Source: Neobacillus mesonae (GTDB taxonomy: Bacteria > Bacillota > Bacilli > Bacillales > Cytobacillaceae). Taken from it: 64,000 bases of DNA. How positions within the stretch are numbered: position 1 is the stretch's first letter; every line of letters begins with the position of its first letter. The position numbers and the translations under genes are program-made. The notes beneath the pieces were generated by a model that was given only the letters and a program-made list of their open reading frames with translations, did not search any database and had not been told where the DNA came from. The DNA lies in NCBI RefSeq assembly GCF_001636315.1, contig NZ_KV440949.1, forward strand, positions 4,172,084 through 4,236,083. The letters are read 5' to 3'. Positions 8,247 to 16,618 of the stretch are shown here, in pieces.

Positions 8247-8303
8247 GGGTTAGTATGGAATTGAACCATATTGGCTTTTAACCTTGCCCTTAAGGCCTAA
8301 CCC
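8247..8303 (-). other. tRNA-like minihelix 2 (acceptor plus T-arm, no normal D/anticodon arms)
   Basis: On the minus strand GGGTTAG (8303-8297) pairs perfectly with CTAACCC (8253-8247). Directly stacked inside is a 5-bp stem TATGG/CCATA closing the 7-nt loop TTCAATT, which matches the tRNA T-loop consensus TTCRANY. Only 26 nt lie where the D and anticodon arms should be, enough for two tiny hairpins. No CCA is encoded. It overlaps the SASP promoter box, so it may be a tRNA relic rather than an expressed RNA. Confidence 0.5.
8251..8257 (-). promoter_or_regulatory. Candidate sigma-G -10 box of the SASP gene
   Basis: The minus strand reads CATACTA here, close to the sigma-G -10 pattern, 34 nt before the start codon. 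The -35 region about 17-18 nt further upstream (GTTAAA) is a poor match. Assignment rests on the box and the gene's function. Confidence 0.5.
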
Positions 8304-8317
8304 ATGATAATAAGATT

Positions 8318-8370
8318 TGGCTGGATGAACCGGAGTTGCACCGGTCATAACCCTAGCTTGGCTTCATCCA
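8318..8370 (-). other. tRNA-like minihelix 1 with encoded CCA end
   Basis: On the minus strand TGGATGA (8370-8364) pairs 7 of 7 with TCATCCA (8328-8322). Directly adjacent is a 5-bp stem ACCGG/CCGGT with the 7-nt loop TGCAACT. The 3' end continues GCCA, that is a discriminator base plus CCA. Only 18 nt replace the D and anticodon arms, so it cannot be a decoding tRNA. Together with the second minihelix 14 nt further downstream it forms a tandem pair ahead of the SASP gene. Confidence 0.5.
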
Positions 8371-8532
8371 ATGTTGTAAGTGGTTTTTTGTAATTGCTGT
8401 TTTGCTGTTTGTAATCTTTATTATGGATAAATTGGCCTTACTTATTCGAGAGTTTGCTTAGTAATTTATTCCATTACATTAGCAGGAACAAAGTGACGCA
8501 AACTATGAAAAACATTAAAAAGGGTGAAACGA

Positions 8533-8775
8533 ATGTCAATATGCCCAGTTTGTAATGGCTTGCGGGACGTATCCTTAATTTGCTCCAATTGCGGGGAACC
8601 AATGCTGGAAAGCGGCCGGCTAATGGACTATTACGATGATTACAGCCCATACATGGAAATTGATTTAATGAAACTCGAAGATGGATATCCTGATACATAT
8701 GCAGGTCACAAATGCCCTCATCTCTATCGCTGCCCACGTTGTCAACAGGATGATGTAATCTTCATCAAAGAATAA
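8533..8775 (+). CDS. Small zinc-ribbon protein of unknown function
   Basis: The 80-residue protein has two pairs of cysteine knuckles: CPVC and CSNC in the first 25 residues, and KCPHLYRCPRC near the C-terminus, with an acidic middle (DYYDDYSPYMEIDL). This suggests one or two structural zinc sites. The ATG at 8533 is preferred over the GTG at 8524 because aaaagggtg lies at proper distance before it. I do not recognise a named family, and no partner gene is evident. Confidence 0.75.
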   Translation: MSICPVCNGLRDVSLICSNCGEPMLESGRLMDYYDDYSPYMEIDLMKLEDGYPDTYAGHKCPHLYRCPRCQQDDVIFIKE

Positions 8776-8780
8776 AAAAG

Positions 8781-8822
8781 GGTGTCAGGCCCATGTGAAT
8801 TTTTCACATGGTGCCTGACACC
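8781..8822. repeat. Dispersed palindromic element, copy 1
   Basis: GGTGTCAGGC (8781-8790) pairs with GCCTGACACC (8813-8822), and CATGTGAA (8792-8799) with TTCACATG (8803-8810). A near-identical element lies at 41498-41543, so this is a dispersed repeat family. Here it also sits between the convergent zinc-ribbon and msmX genes and could end transcription from both. Confidence 0.8.
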
Positions 8823-8833
8823 TGTTAGGTCTA

Positions 8834-9934
8834 TTATGGGCGAATTCTTACTTCTGAATCTGTGTCGAAGAAGTGTGCTTTATTTAAGTCGAAAGCAAGT
8901 TCAAGAGTGTCGCCTGGTTTAATGTCTGCGCGTGAGTCGAGGCGGGCTACAAAATCTTGGTCTCCAAGAGTAGAGTAGACCATTAGTTCTGCCCCTGTTA
9001 ATTCAGCAACATCGATTTTGGCATTAATTTTAGTGCCTGTTGACGCAGCGATAAATACTGGCTCGTCATGGATATCCTCTGGGCGAATGCCAAGAATGAT
9101 AGTTTTGCCGACATACCCTTGTTCACGAAGGAATTTCATTTTTCCTTCCGGTACGGCGATGGCTGTTTTTCCAATGACAAACCTGCCATCTTCAAGTTTA
9201 CCATTAAAGAAGTTCATTGCAGGTGAACCGATAAATCCGCCTACGAAAACATTTTCCGGCTTTTCGTAAACCTCTTTCGGAGAACCAACCTGTTGAATAA
9301 TTCCATCCTTCATAACGACCAATCTTGTCGCCATTGTCATCGCTTCAGTTTGGTCGTGAGTTACGTAAATTGTTGTTGTATCCAAACGGCGGTGAAGCTT
9401 TGCAATTTCAGCACGCATTTGTACACGAAGCTTTGCATCAAGGTTTGATAATGGCTCGTCCATTAAGAATACTTTTGCATCACGAACGATAGCACGTCCT
9501 AAGGCAACACGCTGGCGTTGACCGCCGGATAATGCTTTTGGTTTACGTGTTAAATAGGCTTCTAAGCCAAGGATTTTTGCTGCTTCTTTCACACGGCGGT
9601 CAATTTCATCCTTTGGAAACTTACGCAGCTTCAATCCAAATGCCATATTATCATAAACAGTCATATGCGGATATAACGCATAGTTTTGGAATACCATTGC
9701 GATATCACGATCTTTTGGTGCAACATCATTCACACGTTTACCGTCAATAAAGAAATCACCTTTAGAGATTTCTTCAAGTCCGGCAATCATCCGTAATGTC
9801 GTTGATTTTCCGCAACCAGACGGACCAACGAAGACGATAAATTCTTTGTCTTCGATATGAAGGTTAAAATCAGATACTGCGGTTACCTTATTATCATAAA
9901 TTTTATAAATATGGTCTAATTTTAATTCAGCCAT
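8834..9934 (-). CDS. msmX: Multi-sugar ABC importer ATPase MsmX (UgpC/MalK type)
   Basis: The 366 residues equal the usual length of MsmX. Walker [10 protein letters not shown] is at 37-45, the signature LSGGQRQR near 135 and Walker [13 protein letters not shown] follow, and the C-terminal third is the regulatory OB-fold domain of MalK-type subunits. In B. subtilis this single ATPase powers several carbohydrate importers, which explains why no permease genes are nearby. The start follows gggaggc. A cre-like site lies about 80 nt upstream. Confidence 0.93.
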   Translation of the reverse strand: MAELKLDHIYKIYDNKVTAVSDFNLHIEDKEFIVFVGPSGCGKSTTLRMIAGLEEISKGDFFIDGKRVNDVAPKDRDIAMVFQNYALYPHMTVYDNMAFGLKLRKFPKDEIDRRVKEAAKILGLEAYLTRKPKALSGGQRQRVALGRAIVRDAKVFLMDEPLSNLDAKLRVQMRAEIAKLHRRLDTTTIYVTHDQTEAMTMATRLVVMKDGIIQQVGSPKEVYEKPENVFVGGFIGSPAMNFFNGKLEDGRFVIGKTAIAVPEGKMKFLREQGYVGKTIILGIRPEDIHDEPVFIAASTGTKINAKIDVAELTGAELMVYSTLGDQDFVARLDSRADIKPGDTLELAFDLNKAHFFDTDSEVRIRP

Positions 9935-10014
9935 TTTGCATGCCTCCCGTTAAGTTGTTAATCACAGTTTAACGGAAAAGGCCCAAAAGCAATATAGACA
10001 CGTTGCACAAAGAT

Positions 10015-10028
10015 TGAAAGCGCTGTTT
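10015..10028 (-). promoter_or_regulatory. Possible CcpA cre site upstream of msmX
   Basis: TGAAAGCGCTGTTT matches 12 of 14 positions of the cre consensus TGWAARCGYTWNCW. Its place 80-95 nt upstream of msmX would fit carbon-catabolite control. A single imperfect match is only suggestive. Confidence 0.4.
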
Positions 10029-10039
10029 TGGGCATATTG

Positions 10040-10945
10040 TCATTTTGTCTGATATTCAAAAATAAGGCAGGCCAGGAAAACTGTAAAGGCACCGTAGAAA
10101 TCCTTTAAGTTAATTCCAGTTTTTTCAGTGAATTTATCAATTCGGTATTGCAGGGTATTACGGTGAATATATAATTTTTTTGATGTCAGGCTGGCATTTA
10201 AATTATTTTCAAGAAAAATTTTGATCGTCGAAAATAACTCAGTGTCAGACTGGAAAAGCTCCAATATTTCAGTATTGATCTTTTGAATTAATTCTTCAGG
10301 CAAATGATAAGCGATATAGGCAGGGAAAATTCGTTCATAGGTGAAAATGGTTGTTTCCGTTAATTGTGCCATCCCGAATGCAAAAAATTCGCTCTCTTTT
10401 CTAAATAAGGAAGGGAGGCGGCCGGATAACGTATAGGGCTTTCCAATATAAAAGGATATTTTTGCATACAAATCTGTTTCTAATGTTTCTGACATGGAAA
10501 GCAATTCATCTTCGCTTAAAGAAATATGTTTTGTGTCTTCAATGACAATGCCTTTATTACGATTTTCCCAGATAATGTTGACTTCTTCGCTAAAAAAGCC
10601 AGTTAACGCTGCCTCAATTTCAACTTGACTGAGCTCATCAGTATGAATATAAAATTGTATAAAGCGTAATTCTGATTGTATTTTTTCTGAGGGCTTTGGC
10701 CCATCCATGAGTAAAAAATCATACCATTTTTGGGCTAAGGTTGAATTATTTACATTTTCAGTATCGATAAATGTGAATAATGATTTTAGCAATTTTATTT
10801 CCTGGTCATTTATAGTGGATTTTAAAATGCCAATCCACTCGTTTTCGGCCTCATGATAAAAAATATAATATTGATCCGATGGATTTTCAGGAAGATTGGA
10901 AAATGTAATGGAATTTGGATAATAATTCAGTAATTTTTTTAACAT
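10040..10945 (-). CDS. PucR/CdaR-type transcriptional regulator
   Basis: The 301-residue protein ends with the typical PucR C-terminal helix-turn-helix (about 245-300): NLNASLTSKKLYIHRNTLQYRIDKF, where HRNTLQYR is the recognition helix. The N-terminal two thirds show no known sensor domain. It lies directly upstream of msmX on the same strand, separated by about 105 nt, so it may regulate msmX or itself. This is inference from position. Confidence 0.8.
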   Translation of the reverse strand: MLKKLLNYYPNSITFSNLPENPSDQYYIFYHEAENEWIGILKSTINDQEIKLLKSLFTFIDTENVNNSTLAQKWYDFLLMDGPKPSEKIQSELRFIQFYIHTDELSQVEIEAALTGFFSEEVNIIWENRNKGIVIEDTKHISLSEDELLSMSETLETDLYAKISFYIGKPYTLSGRLPSLFRKESEFFAFGMAQLTETTIFTYERIFPAYIAYHLPEELIQKINTEILELFQSDTELFSTIKIFLENNLNASLTSKKLYIHRNTLQYRIDKFTEKTGINLKDFYGAFTVFLACLIFEYQTK

Positions 10946-11033
10946 GATTATTTCCCCGCTATTATACTATTTCTTACAAACAAGCTTTGTTTGTTACAAA
11001 GGCGGTTTGCACTTTCCTTATTATAACAGACAT

Positions 11034-11061
11034 AAAAAAACTGAGCCTTTTTTTGGCCCAG
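11034..11061 (-). terminator. Intrinsic terminator of the small acidic protein gene
   Basis: Read on the minus strand, CTGGGCC and GGCTCAG form a 7-bp stem with one G-T pair around an A-rich loop, followed by seven T. Confidence 0.75.
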
Positions 11062-11072
11062 TAAAGGAATAT

Positions 11073-11264
11073 TTATTCGGCTTCATGTGGAGGCTCTTCT
11101 TCTCTTAAGTCGCGGGCTTCCTCGATATTCGTGGTATCGTGGCGCATATGCACCGAGCCGCCTGACATGCCTTCATTAATCATTCTATCAATGTCCATAT
11201 AGGCAACATCTCTGCCTTCATACATGGAACCTTGTTCTGTATTGTTCTCCTTATTTTCCTTCAT
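11073..11264 (-). CDS. Small acidic protein of unknown function
   Basis: The 63-residue, strongly hydrophilic protein has many Glu/Asp and Met residues (EGRDVAYMDIDRMINEG, ending EEEPPHEAE). No signal or membrane segment is present. The start is placed at the fourth possible ATG (MKEN) because aaggaaagg lies 9 nt before it and would be too close for the first. It has its own terminator. I do not recognise the family; a spore-associated role is possible given its neighbours. Confidence 0.65.
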   Translation of the reverse strand: MKENKENNTEQGSMYEGRDVAYMDIDRMINEGMSGGSVHMRHDTTNIEEARDLREEEPPHEAE

Positions 11265-11330
11265 TGCCATCATCCTTTCCTTACTGATAATGTTAGTGTA
11301 TGGAAAGGTGCAAATTTCATTCAGAAAGAG

Positions 11331-11540
11331 TTATTCATAAACATGGTAAAGCATGAGTTCGTGGATTTGGCTTGTAAGCGACTGTAAATCTGCCGGTTCA
11401 GGTGTGCCTGTTGTCCATTCGATTTTCCCTGTTTGATGATAGATCCCCGTATATCTTTGTTTTTTAAAGTAAAAGGAAATATGCCAGCCGGGAATATTTT
11501 TATTTTCAAACAATGGTTTAAATTGAAAATGTGTAATCAT
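11331..11540 (-). CDS. yheE: YheE family protein (DUF5342)
   Basis: The 69-residue protein begins MITHFQFKPLFENK and ends IHELMLYHVYE, which I recognise as the YheE/DUF5342 pattern, including GWHISFYFKKQRYTGIYH. Its function is unknown. In B. subtilis yheE lies between sspB and yheD, as here. The start is set at the third codon of the longest frame, 9 nt after aggggg. Confidence 0.8.
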   Translation of the reverse strand: MITHFQFKPLFENKNIPGWHISFYFKKQRYTGIYHQTGKIEWTTGTPEPADLQSLTSQIHELMLYHVYE

Positions 11541-11598
11541 GCTCATTATCCCCCTAAAGTAAACATCTATTATTAGCTTACCTTTTTAGAGGAATGAT

Positions 11599-12642
11599 TT
11601 AAATATTATTTTTCGTGAGTTCAAGAAATAAATGACATAGACTGTCTATTTTCCCGGCTTCTATTTCCGGCTCGTCAAAGCTCATTGGTTTAGAGTTAAC
11701 TTCGTAAATATAATATTTCCCCGTTTTGCTGATACCAGCATCAATCGAAAACTCACCAAAGAAACCGAAATGCTCCGATAAAATCCTGCCGATAGGGGAA
11801 ATGATCGATTGAAAGAATTCTTCATGTTCAGCAGACTGTAAAAGCTCATAGGGGAGGAGCCTCCCGCCGGATGGTATATGGGTTGTAATTTCCTGTTCTT
11901 GAGATTGGCGGATGCCGACTCCTGTTATTTGATATTCATTCCCACTTGCATGAGCCAAAATCCGAAAATCAAACCGCGAGCCATTATATTCAGCAGAATC
12001 AATTGCCTCCTGAGCCAGGTATGGTTTTCTTAATAGCCTCTCTTTCCATTCTTTCCAAAATAAATTAAACGTTTCATATGATTCCTTTTTCTTTCGTCCC
12101 TCCACTTGAACCAGCAAGGAGGGACTTTCGGTCAGCCGGAAAATCCCTTTTCCCCTTGATGAACTGGCTGGTTTTAGATACACTGAATGATGTTTTTTCA
12201 CCAGCCGAGTTAAGTCTTGTTTGTTCTTTATTAGGACGGTTTCTGGTAAAAAGCGGTTAATTTCCGGCTGGTCTTTGAAACATTCATAAAGCTCATATTT
12301 ATCAATAAAACAAGGGTTAAAGAAAGGGATATTCTTTTCTTTTAAAACCTTAAAAAAAATTTGGACTTTTTTTTGCTGTTCTGCTGTTCGAAACGGAATT
12401 CGGTTATAGACAAGATCGGGGTAAGCAAATTGCTTCTTAACCCAGCTGTTTTTTTTAGGCAAGTATAAGTAACCTTCAATACCTTCTTCTCTAACCCCCT
12501 CGATGGTAAAAACAAAGCTTATTCCACCTAGTGAAATAAGCTTTTGCTGCAGGCTTCGAAACAACCGGCTGTTACCGGCAATGGCACCGTCAGCTTTTTG
12601 TGCGGTTAAAATTCCAATCAGCGGTTTGAATTTTTTGTTCAT
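11599..12642 (-). CDS. yheC: YheC/YheD family ATP-grasp protein (YheC-like), last of four
   Basis: The 347-residue protein is of the YheC/D endospore coat-associated family with an ATP-grasp fold: HSVYLKPASSSRGKGIFRL forms the nucleotide-binding region near residues 135-155, and FGEFSIDAGISKTGKYYIYEVNSKP near 300-325 holds the metal-binding Glu/Asn set. B. subtilis YheC/YheD are made in the mother cell and associate with the spore coat, and their substrate is unknown. Its ATG overlaps the stop of the upstream gene (ATGA). It is the 3' end of a tandem four-gene cluster. Confidence 0.85.
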   Translation of the reverse strand: MNKKFKPLIGILTAQKADGAIAGNSRLFRSLQQKLISLGGISFVFTIEGVREEGIEGYLYLPKKNSWVKKQFAYPDLVYNRIPFRTAEQQKKVQIFFKVLKEKNIPFFNPCFIDKYELYECFKDQPEINRFLPETVLIKNKQDLTRLVKKHHSVYLKPASSSRGKGIFRLTESPSLLVQVEGRKKKESYETFNLFWKEWKERLLRKPYLAQEAIDSAEYNGSRFDFRILAHASGNEYQITGVGIRQSQEQEITTHIPSGGRLLPYELLQSAEHEEFFQSIISPIGRILSEHFGFFGEFSIDAGISKTGKYYIYEVNSKPMSFDEPEIEAGKIDSLCHLFLELTKNNI

Positions 12643-14003
12643 TTGTATAGTTCCTCTGGATGCAAGAGTGCTTTTTCGGCTAAATATACAGCGAAGGCAA
12701 TGGATAATTTACGAGTTAATAAATCAAAAGCACGTAAATCAGGATGGCTGAAAATTGATCTCCCCGGTTTAGAGTTCGCTTCAAAAAGCCAAACATCTCC
12801 GTTGCGATCAATCCCTAAGTCGAAGCCGATTTCGCCGATAATTCCTTCTGTATTTAGTTCTAATGCTTCACTTAATTGAAGCGCAGCATCTTCTAGTTTT
12901 TTCGTATATTCTTGAGATAGTTCCTTGGAGAAAATTTCCTCCATTGTTTTGATTTCGCCACCGCTGCGTTTATGGGTCGTAACGCTGCCTGCTCCTGAAA
13001 CCTTCGCGGCAATTGCGCTTACCCGCCAATTTCCGTCTTCATCCTTATTTGTGTGAACTCGAAAATCCACTGCACGCTGGTCAATTCGAAGTAAATGAAT
13101 TCCTTGTTGGACCACCATCCGGTCAAGGGGCTGACTGGCAAATACGATTTCGAATAATTTCTCTAAGCTCGGAAATTTTCGTAAGCGATTCACATCATCT
13201 TTTTCCTGATACCTGCAATAATAATCATTTGTACGCTTATCAAATATGATTTGATGAATGCCAAGGCCGAGGCTGCCGTTTTTCGGCTTCATATATACGT
13301 GACCGTATTTTGACAGCATTGTCTCAATATGTGAGAAGCTGATAAAAGGATGTGTTTCGGGCAGATAGTTTTCTACGGAACTAACTTGCAGCAATCTTTC
13401 ATATATATCGAGCTTATTAAAGAAACCAGGATTGTACCAGGGAATTAAATACTCCTTCTGCAGCCGCTCTTTGACTTTTTTTAGTTTCGGATTATTTTCA
13501 CTGCGGCGGTTTGGCAGCCGGTCGTAAATAACATTAGGAAAGGGCACTTTATATTTCAGCCATTTGCTTTGATGGATGAAATACCCTTCGATTATACCTT
13601 GTTCCCAATCGATATGCTGTTCACCAAATACGAAGGTAAGCGCACCGACAGGTTTATTTACTGACAACAGCTTTGAAAAAAATAAGGTTCTCTCTCCAAT
13701 TGGCTGTACTAAGGTCGAGGTAAAACCGGAAGTGAATATACCGACAAGCGGCCCAATTGTCAAAACTTCATTTTCGATAAAAGCATGCAGCGGCAAATGA
13801 AGGTTTGGGAATAGCAGTACTTTTTGAATACCGTTGCTAATGACAATTCTGTCATTTCGATCGGGATGAGGGTAGAAATCAACCGCCATGGATTTGGAAC
13901 CAAAAGCAATTCTTTTTATCGCCTTATCCTTTATCAGTGACTTTGGACAAAAAACGATCATCTGGTCATTTGGAGCAACCTCAATGAGATAACGTTTTCT
14001 CAT
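12639..14003 (-). CDS. yheD: YheC/YheD family ATP-grasp protein (YheD-like), third of four
   Basis: The 454 residues match B. subtilis YheD in size. An N-terminal beta-rich part (about 1-170, with EVLTIGPLVGIFTSG) precedes the ATP-grasp domain, whose GHVYMKPKNGSLGLGIH and GEIGFDLGIDRNGDVWLFEANSKPGRS supply the ATP and metal sites. The ATG at 14003 is chosen over the longer frame to 14066 because ggaagag precedes it and the product then matches family length. This start overlaps the end of the upstream gene by 23 nt, pointing to translational coupling. Confidence 0.88.
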   Translation of the reverse strand: MRKRYLIEVAPNDQMIVFCPKSLIKDKAIKRIAFGSKSMAVDFYPHPDRNDRIVISNGIQKVLLFPNLHLPLHAFIENEVLTIGPLVGIFTSGFTSTLVQPIGERTLFFSKLLSVNKPVGALTFVFGEQHIDWEQGIIEGYFIHQSKWLKYKVPFPNVIYDRLPNRRSENNPKLKKVKERLQKEYLIPWYNPGFFNKLDIYERLLQVSSVENYLPETHPFISFSHIETMLSKYGHVYMKPKNGSLGLGIHQIIFDKRTNDYYCRYQEKDDVNRLRKFPSLEKLFEIVFASQPLDRMVVQQGIHLLRIDQRAVDFRVHTNKDEDGNWRVSAIAAKVSGAGSVTTHKRSGGEIKTMEEIFSKELSQEYTKKLEDAALQLSEALELNTEGIIGEIGFDLGIDRNGDVWLFEANSKPGRSIFSHPDLRAFDLLTRKLSIAFAVYLAEKALLHPEELYK

Positions 14004-15084
14004 AAATGCTCTTCCTTTCATGTTTTTCCGTTCCATAAAGGTGTTTGGCATAAAAAAGTGGAGCATGATAAAGTGTTTCTTTTAATTCCGGCGATGTCTG
14101 TAATACTACCTTTCTTCCCGGCTTGGAATTGAGGTCTAGAATCCAGATGGAGCCGTTTTTTGCGATGCCAATATCAATGCCAATTTCAAATAGTGAAAGG
14201 AATTGATCTTCCAGCAGCTGCGGCAGTTTACCAAGGATATAGTCTAATTCAGAACAGATATAATCAGCTGCCTTAGGGGGGATGGCGGCGAGCCATTCGG
14301 TAAAAGTTGTTGCCGTACCGCCGGCGCTTAAGTTTGATAAAATTCCTCCAGTACTGCCAATACGGATTCCTCTGCCACGTTCACCCCAATTTCCCTGCTC
14401 GTTTTTTTGCAGAAGGATGCGGATGTCAAACGGCTGCAATTCTTGATTGAACAATTCAAGATAAGGCTGTAAAAGATATTGTTTCGATGTTATTAATGGT
14501 TTTAGCCATTTTAACAGCTTGACTTTATTGGGGAAAATTCGGGATATTATCTGCTTTTGTTTTTCAGTTTTGACATGAAAAGTTTTGTCGTTTTTCTTTA
14601 TATAATAAATGCCATGGCCTTGTGACCCGTTAATCGGCTTTATAATGATTTTTTCCTTTGTCTCCAGTTCTTTAAAGATAATGTCGGGGCCGGAAACAGC
14701 TTGAGTAGGCGGCAAATACGGTGCTAGTACAGTGTCCTTTAAAGATTGGTATAATTCCAGTTTGTTCGGCAGGCCATAACCTAAAAAGGTTATGTCATTT
14801 CTGCTTTTTAGCCAAGAGACAATGGGCAGGCATTGTTTTGAATGTTCATCATCACCGTAAAAACAGCGGTCATACAGGATAGAGGGAATCGGGAACTCGT
14901 CATCCACCCATTGATTTGATTTAGGGTCAAATTTTTTGCCATACACTCGCTGTGTATGCGGGTTAATTTGTGATGGGATAAACTGGAAACACTCCATTTC
15001 AAAGGTTTTCGCCGACTTGGCAATCTCCGTAAGATAGGAAATCTCACTATCCGGGGTTAATGTCATAATTCCAAAAGCAATCAT
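13981..15084 (-). CDS. yheC: YheC/YheD family ATP-grasp protein (YheC-like), second of four
   Basis: The 367-residue product is close in size to B. subtilis YheC (about 363). It begins MIAFGIMTLTPDSEISYL, has the ATP-grasp segment KIIIKPINGSQGHGIYYI around 150-167 and ends with FEIGIDIGIAKNGSIWILDLNSKPGRK. It starts immediately after the stop of the first gene in the cluster, with aaggagagg in place. Both YheC-like products end in the same type of motif, so the cluster likely arose by duplication of a yheD-yheC pair. Confidence 0.88.
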   Translation of the reverse strand: MIAFGIMTLTPDSEISYLTEIAKSAKTFEMECFQFIPSQINPHTQRVYGKKFDPKSNQWVDDEFPIPSILYDRCFYGDDEHSKQCLPIVSWLKSRNDITFLGYGLPNKLELYQSLKDTVLAPYLPPTQAVSGPDIIFKELETKEKIIIKPINGSQGHGIYYIKKNDKTFHVKTEKQKQIISRIFPNKVKLLKWLKPLITSKQYLLQPYLELFNQELQPFDIRILLQKNEQGNWGERGRGIRIGSTGGILSNLSAGGTATTFTEWLAAIPPKAADYICSELDYILGKLPQLLEDQFLSLFEIGIDIGIAKNGSIWILDLNSKPGRKVVLQTSPELKETLYHAPLFYAKHLYGTEKHERKSIYEKTLSH

Positions 15085-16464
15085 TTATCCAACCTCTCCT
15101 TCTGGATTCAAATCAAAGACAAGCGTTGTGCAGAATCGGACGATTGCTTTTGCTGAAGGCCTGATTTTTTCTTGGTTCTCTTCAAATGATTTAGAAGGTT
15201 TCGAGTTTACTTCTATTAACCATGGCTTTCCATCGATGTCCACACCGATATCGATCCCCAGTTCACCGAACATTCCATGTGTTTGGGAACTGATGGACGC
15301 GGCAATTTTTAACGCTAAATCTTTAATTTCTGATAATACTTTTTTTCCTTGCTTAGCATCAAAACATGTTCTTAATGCATCTAATGGGCGAATCAAGGTC
15401 CCGCCCCTTGCTAAGTTAGAGACAAATTCTTGATCAGCACCAATCCTCGCAACAATTGAAGTGATATCCCACATTAAAGGATGTTTTTTATGGCATAGTA
15501 CCCTGAAATCCATTGTTCGAAAATCTTTAGTCATAAAGGGGATCCCTTGCTGGACGATATAAATTCTGTTTTGCAGGATTGGTTTTAGGTGCTTATATAT
15601 GTCCTCAAGAGAATAATATGTTTCCGGCTGTTCATGACCGCCTGTTAATGAAGCTCGGTAAGTAAAACGGTTTTCATTATCTCTGATTAATTTAATTATA
15701 TTTTTGCCTTGGCTGCCGTGGATTGGTTTGATAAACAAAGTTTCGTATTTTTGGGCAAGCTCGATTAAATTTTCCTTCGAAAAGATTTTTGTTTCGGGAA
15801 TAGCCTTCTTTAGAGGACTTTCATTGTGAATCTGATCATAAACCTCCCATTTAGAAAGAAAACGGTCATTAAATAATGGGATCATCAGCAGCTCCAGATC
15901 TTGGCGAAATTCCTGAAATGAAATCTTTTTTTCTAGAATACGCGAATGGATTCGGTTATAAATGACATCAGGCAATGGAGGTTCAACTGAAATCCATTTC
16001 TCTTCCTGAAAGTAATATCCCTTCGTTAAAAAATTTTCATAGGAAAACACATAAAAAAAACCGCCATTCCCAGAAATTACGTGATGAAGCTCCTCACAGA
16101 ACTTATGGACTGACCGAAAATTCGGCTCGTCATTTTCTTTTAAATGAAAATTTGTTAACAGCCCAACCACTGGCCCGAGCTTAAGAGTTTGGGAGTCAGG
16201 TTGAAAACTAGCTAGAAACCTGTAATTTTGGACTGGAAGACGAAAATTACTCATTACGTTTTCCGGTAAAATAATTTCATTTGTTGGAATATCAATGGGT
16301 TGAATATTCATGATAATGCTTGTTTTCCCAATCTCGATGGAAATATTTTTGCTATCACTAATATTTAATTGCTTCATTAGTTTCTTAGATATTTGCATAA
16401 GCTGATCATGCGGATTTGCCGTTTTCCTCATCGTAACTGTAATTGGAATTAAGGTAAGGGACAT
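15085..16464 (-). CDS. yheD: YheC/YheD family ATP-grasp protein (YheD-like), first of four
   Basis: The 459-residue protein has an N-terminal beta-rich section with LGPVVGLLTNFHL, then the ATP-grasp part with LFIKPIHGSQGKNIIKL and GELGIDIGVDIDGKPWLIEVNSKPSKS. It opens the four-gene minus-strand cluster. The ATG at 16464 (second in frame) has gagga 6 nt upstream and is preferred. A CATACATT box about 50 nt upstream resembles a sigma-E -10 element, in line with mother-cell expression of the B. subtilis genes. Confidence 0.88.
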   Translation of the reverse strand: MSLTLIPITVTMRKTANPHDQLMQISKKLMKQLNISDSKNISIEIGKTSIIMNIQPIDIPTNEIILPENVMSNFRLPVQNYRFLASFQPDSQTLKLGPVVGLLTNFHLKENDEPNFRSVHKFCEELHHVISGNGGFFYVFSYENFLTKGYYFQEEKWISVEPPLPDVIYNRIHSRILEKKISFQEFRQDLELLMIPLFNDRFLSKWEVYDQIHNESPLKKAIPETKIFSKENLIELAQKYETLFIKPIHGSQGKNIIKLIRDNENRFTYRASLTGGHEQPETYYSLEDIYKHLKPILQNRIYIVQQGIPFMTKDFRTMDFRVLCHKKHPLMWDITSIVARIGADQEFVSNLARGGTLIRPLDALRTCFDAKQGKKVLSEIKDLALKIAASISSQTHGMFGELGIDIGVDIDGKPWLIEVNSKPSKSFEENQEKIRPSAKAIVRFCTTLVFDLNPEGEVG

Positions 16465-16487
16465 AAACATTCCTCATTTTTAAGCTT

Positions 16488-16521
16488 TGCCTATAGGCAT
16501 TCGTTGATATAGTAATGTATG
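16488..16521 (-). promoter_or_regulatory. Palindrome and candidate sigma-E -10 box before yheD
   Basis: TGCCTATAGGCA is a perfect 12-bp palindrome at 16488-16499. The minus strand reads CATACATT at 16514-16521, which fits a sigma-E -10 box, but no convincing -35 lies 14-15 nt further upstream. The region separates the divergent yheD cluster and yheA. Confidence 0.35.
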
Positions 16522-16618
16522 TTAAAGCAGGATAGAAGGTGATTTGAACATTCTCGCTATTTCCTGAATAATTTGTTATAGTTGTTAGGATTTCTCAATT
16601 TAAAAGGAGTGACCGATT

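Noticed and set aside
8247..8370. Functional decoding tRNA genes
   Set aside because: Only 18 and 26 nt are available for D and anticodon arms; no anticodon loop can form, so I list them only as tRNA-like.
16500..16550. Complete sigma-E promoter before the yheD cluster
   Set aside because: The CATACATT box is good, but no acceptable -35 sequence lies 14-15 nt upstream, so only a low-confidence site is listed.
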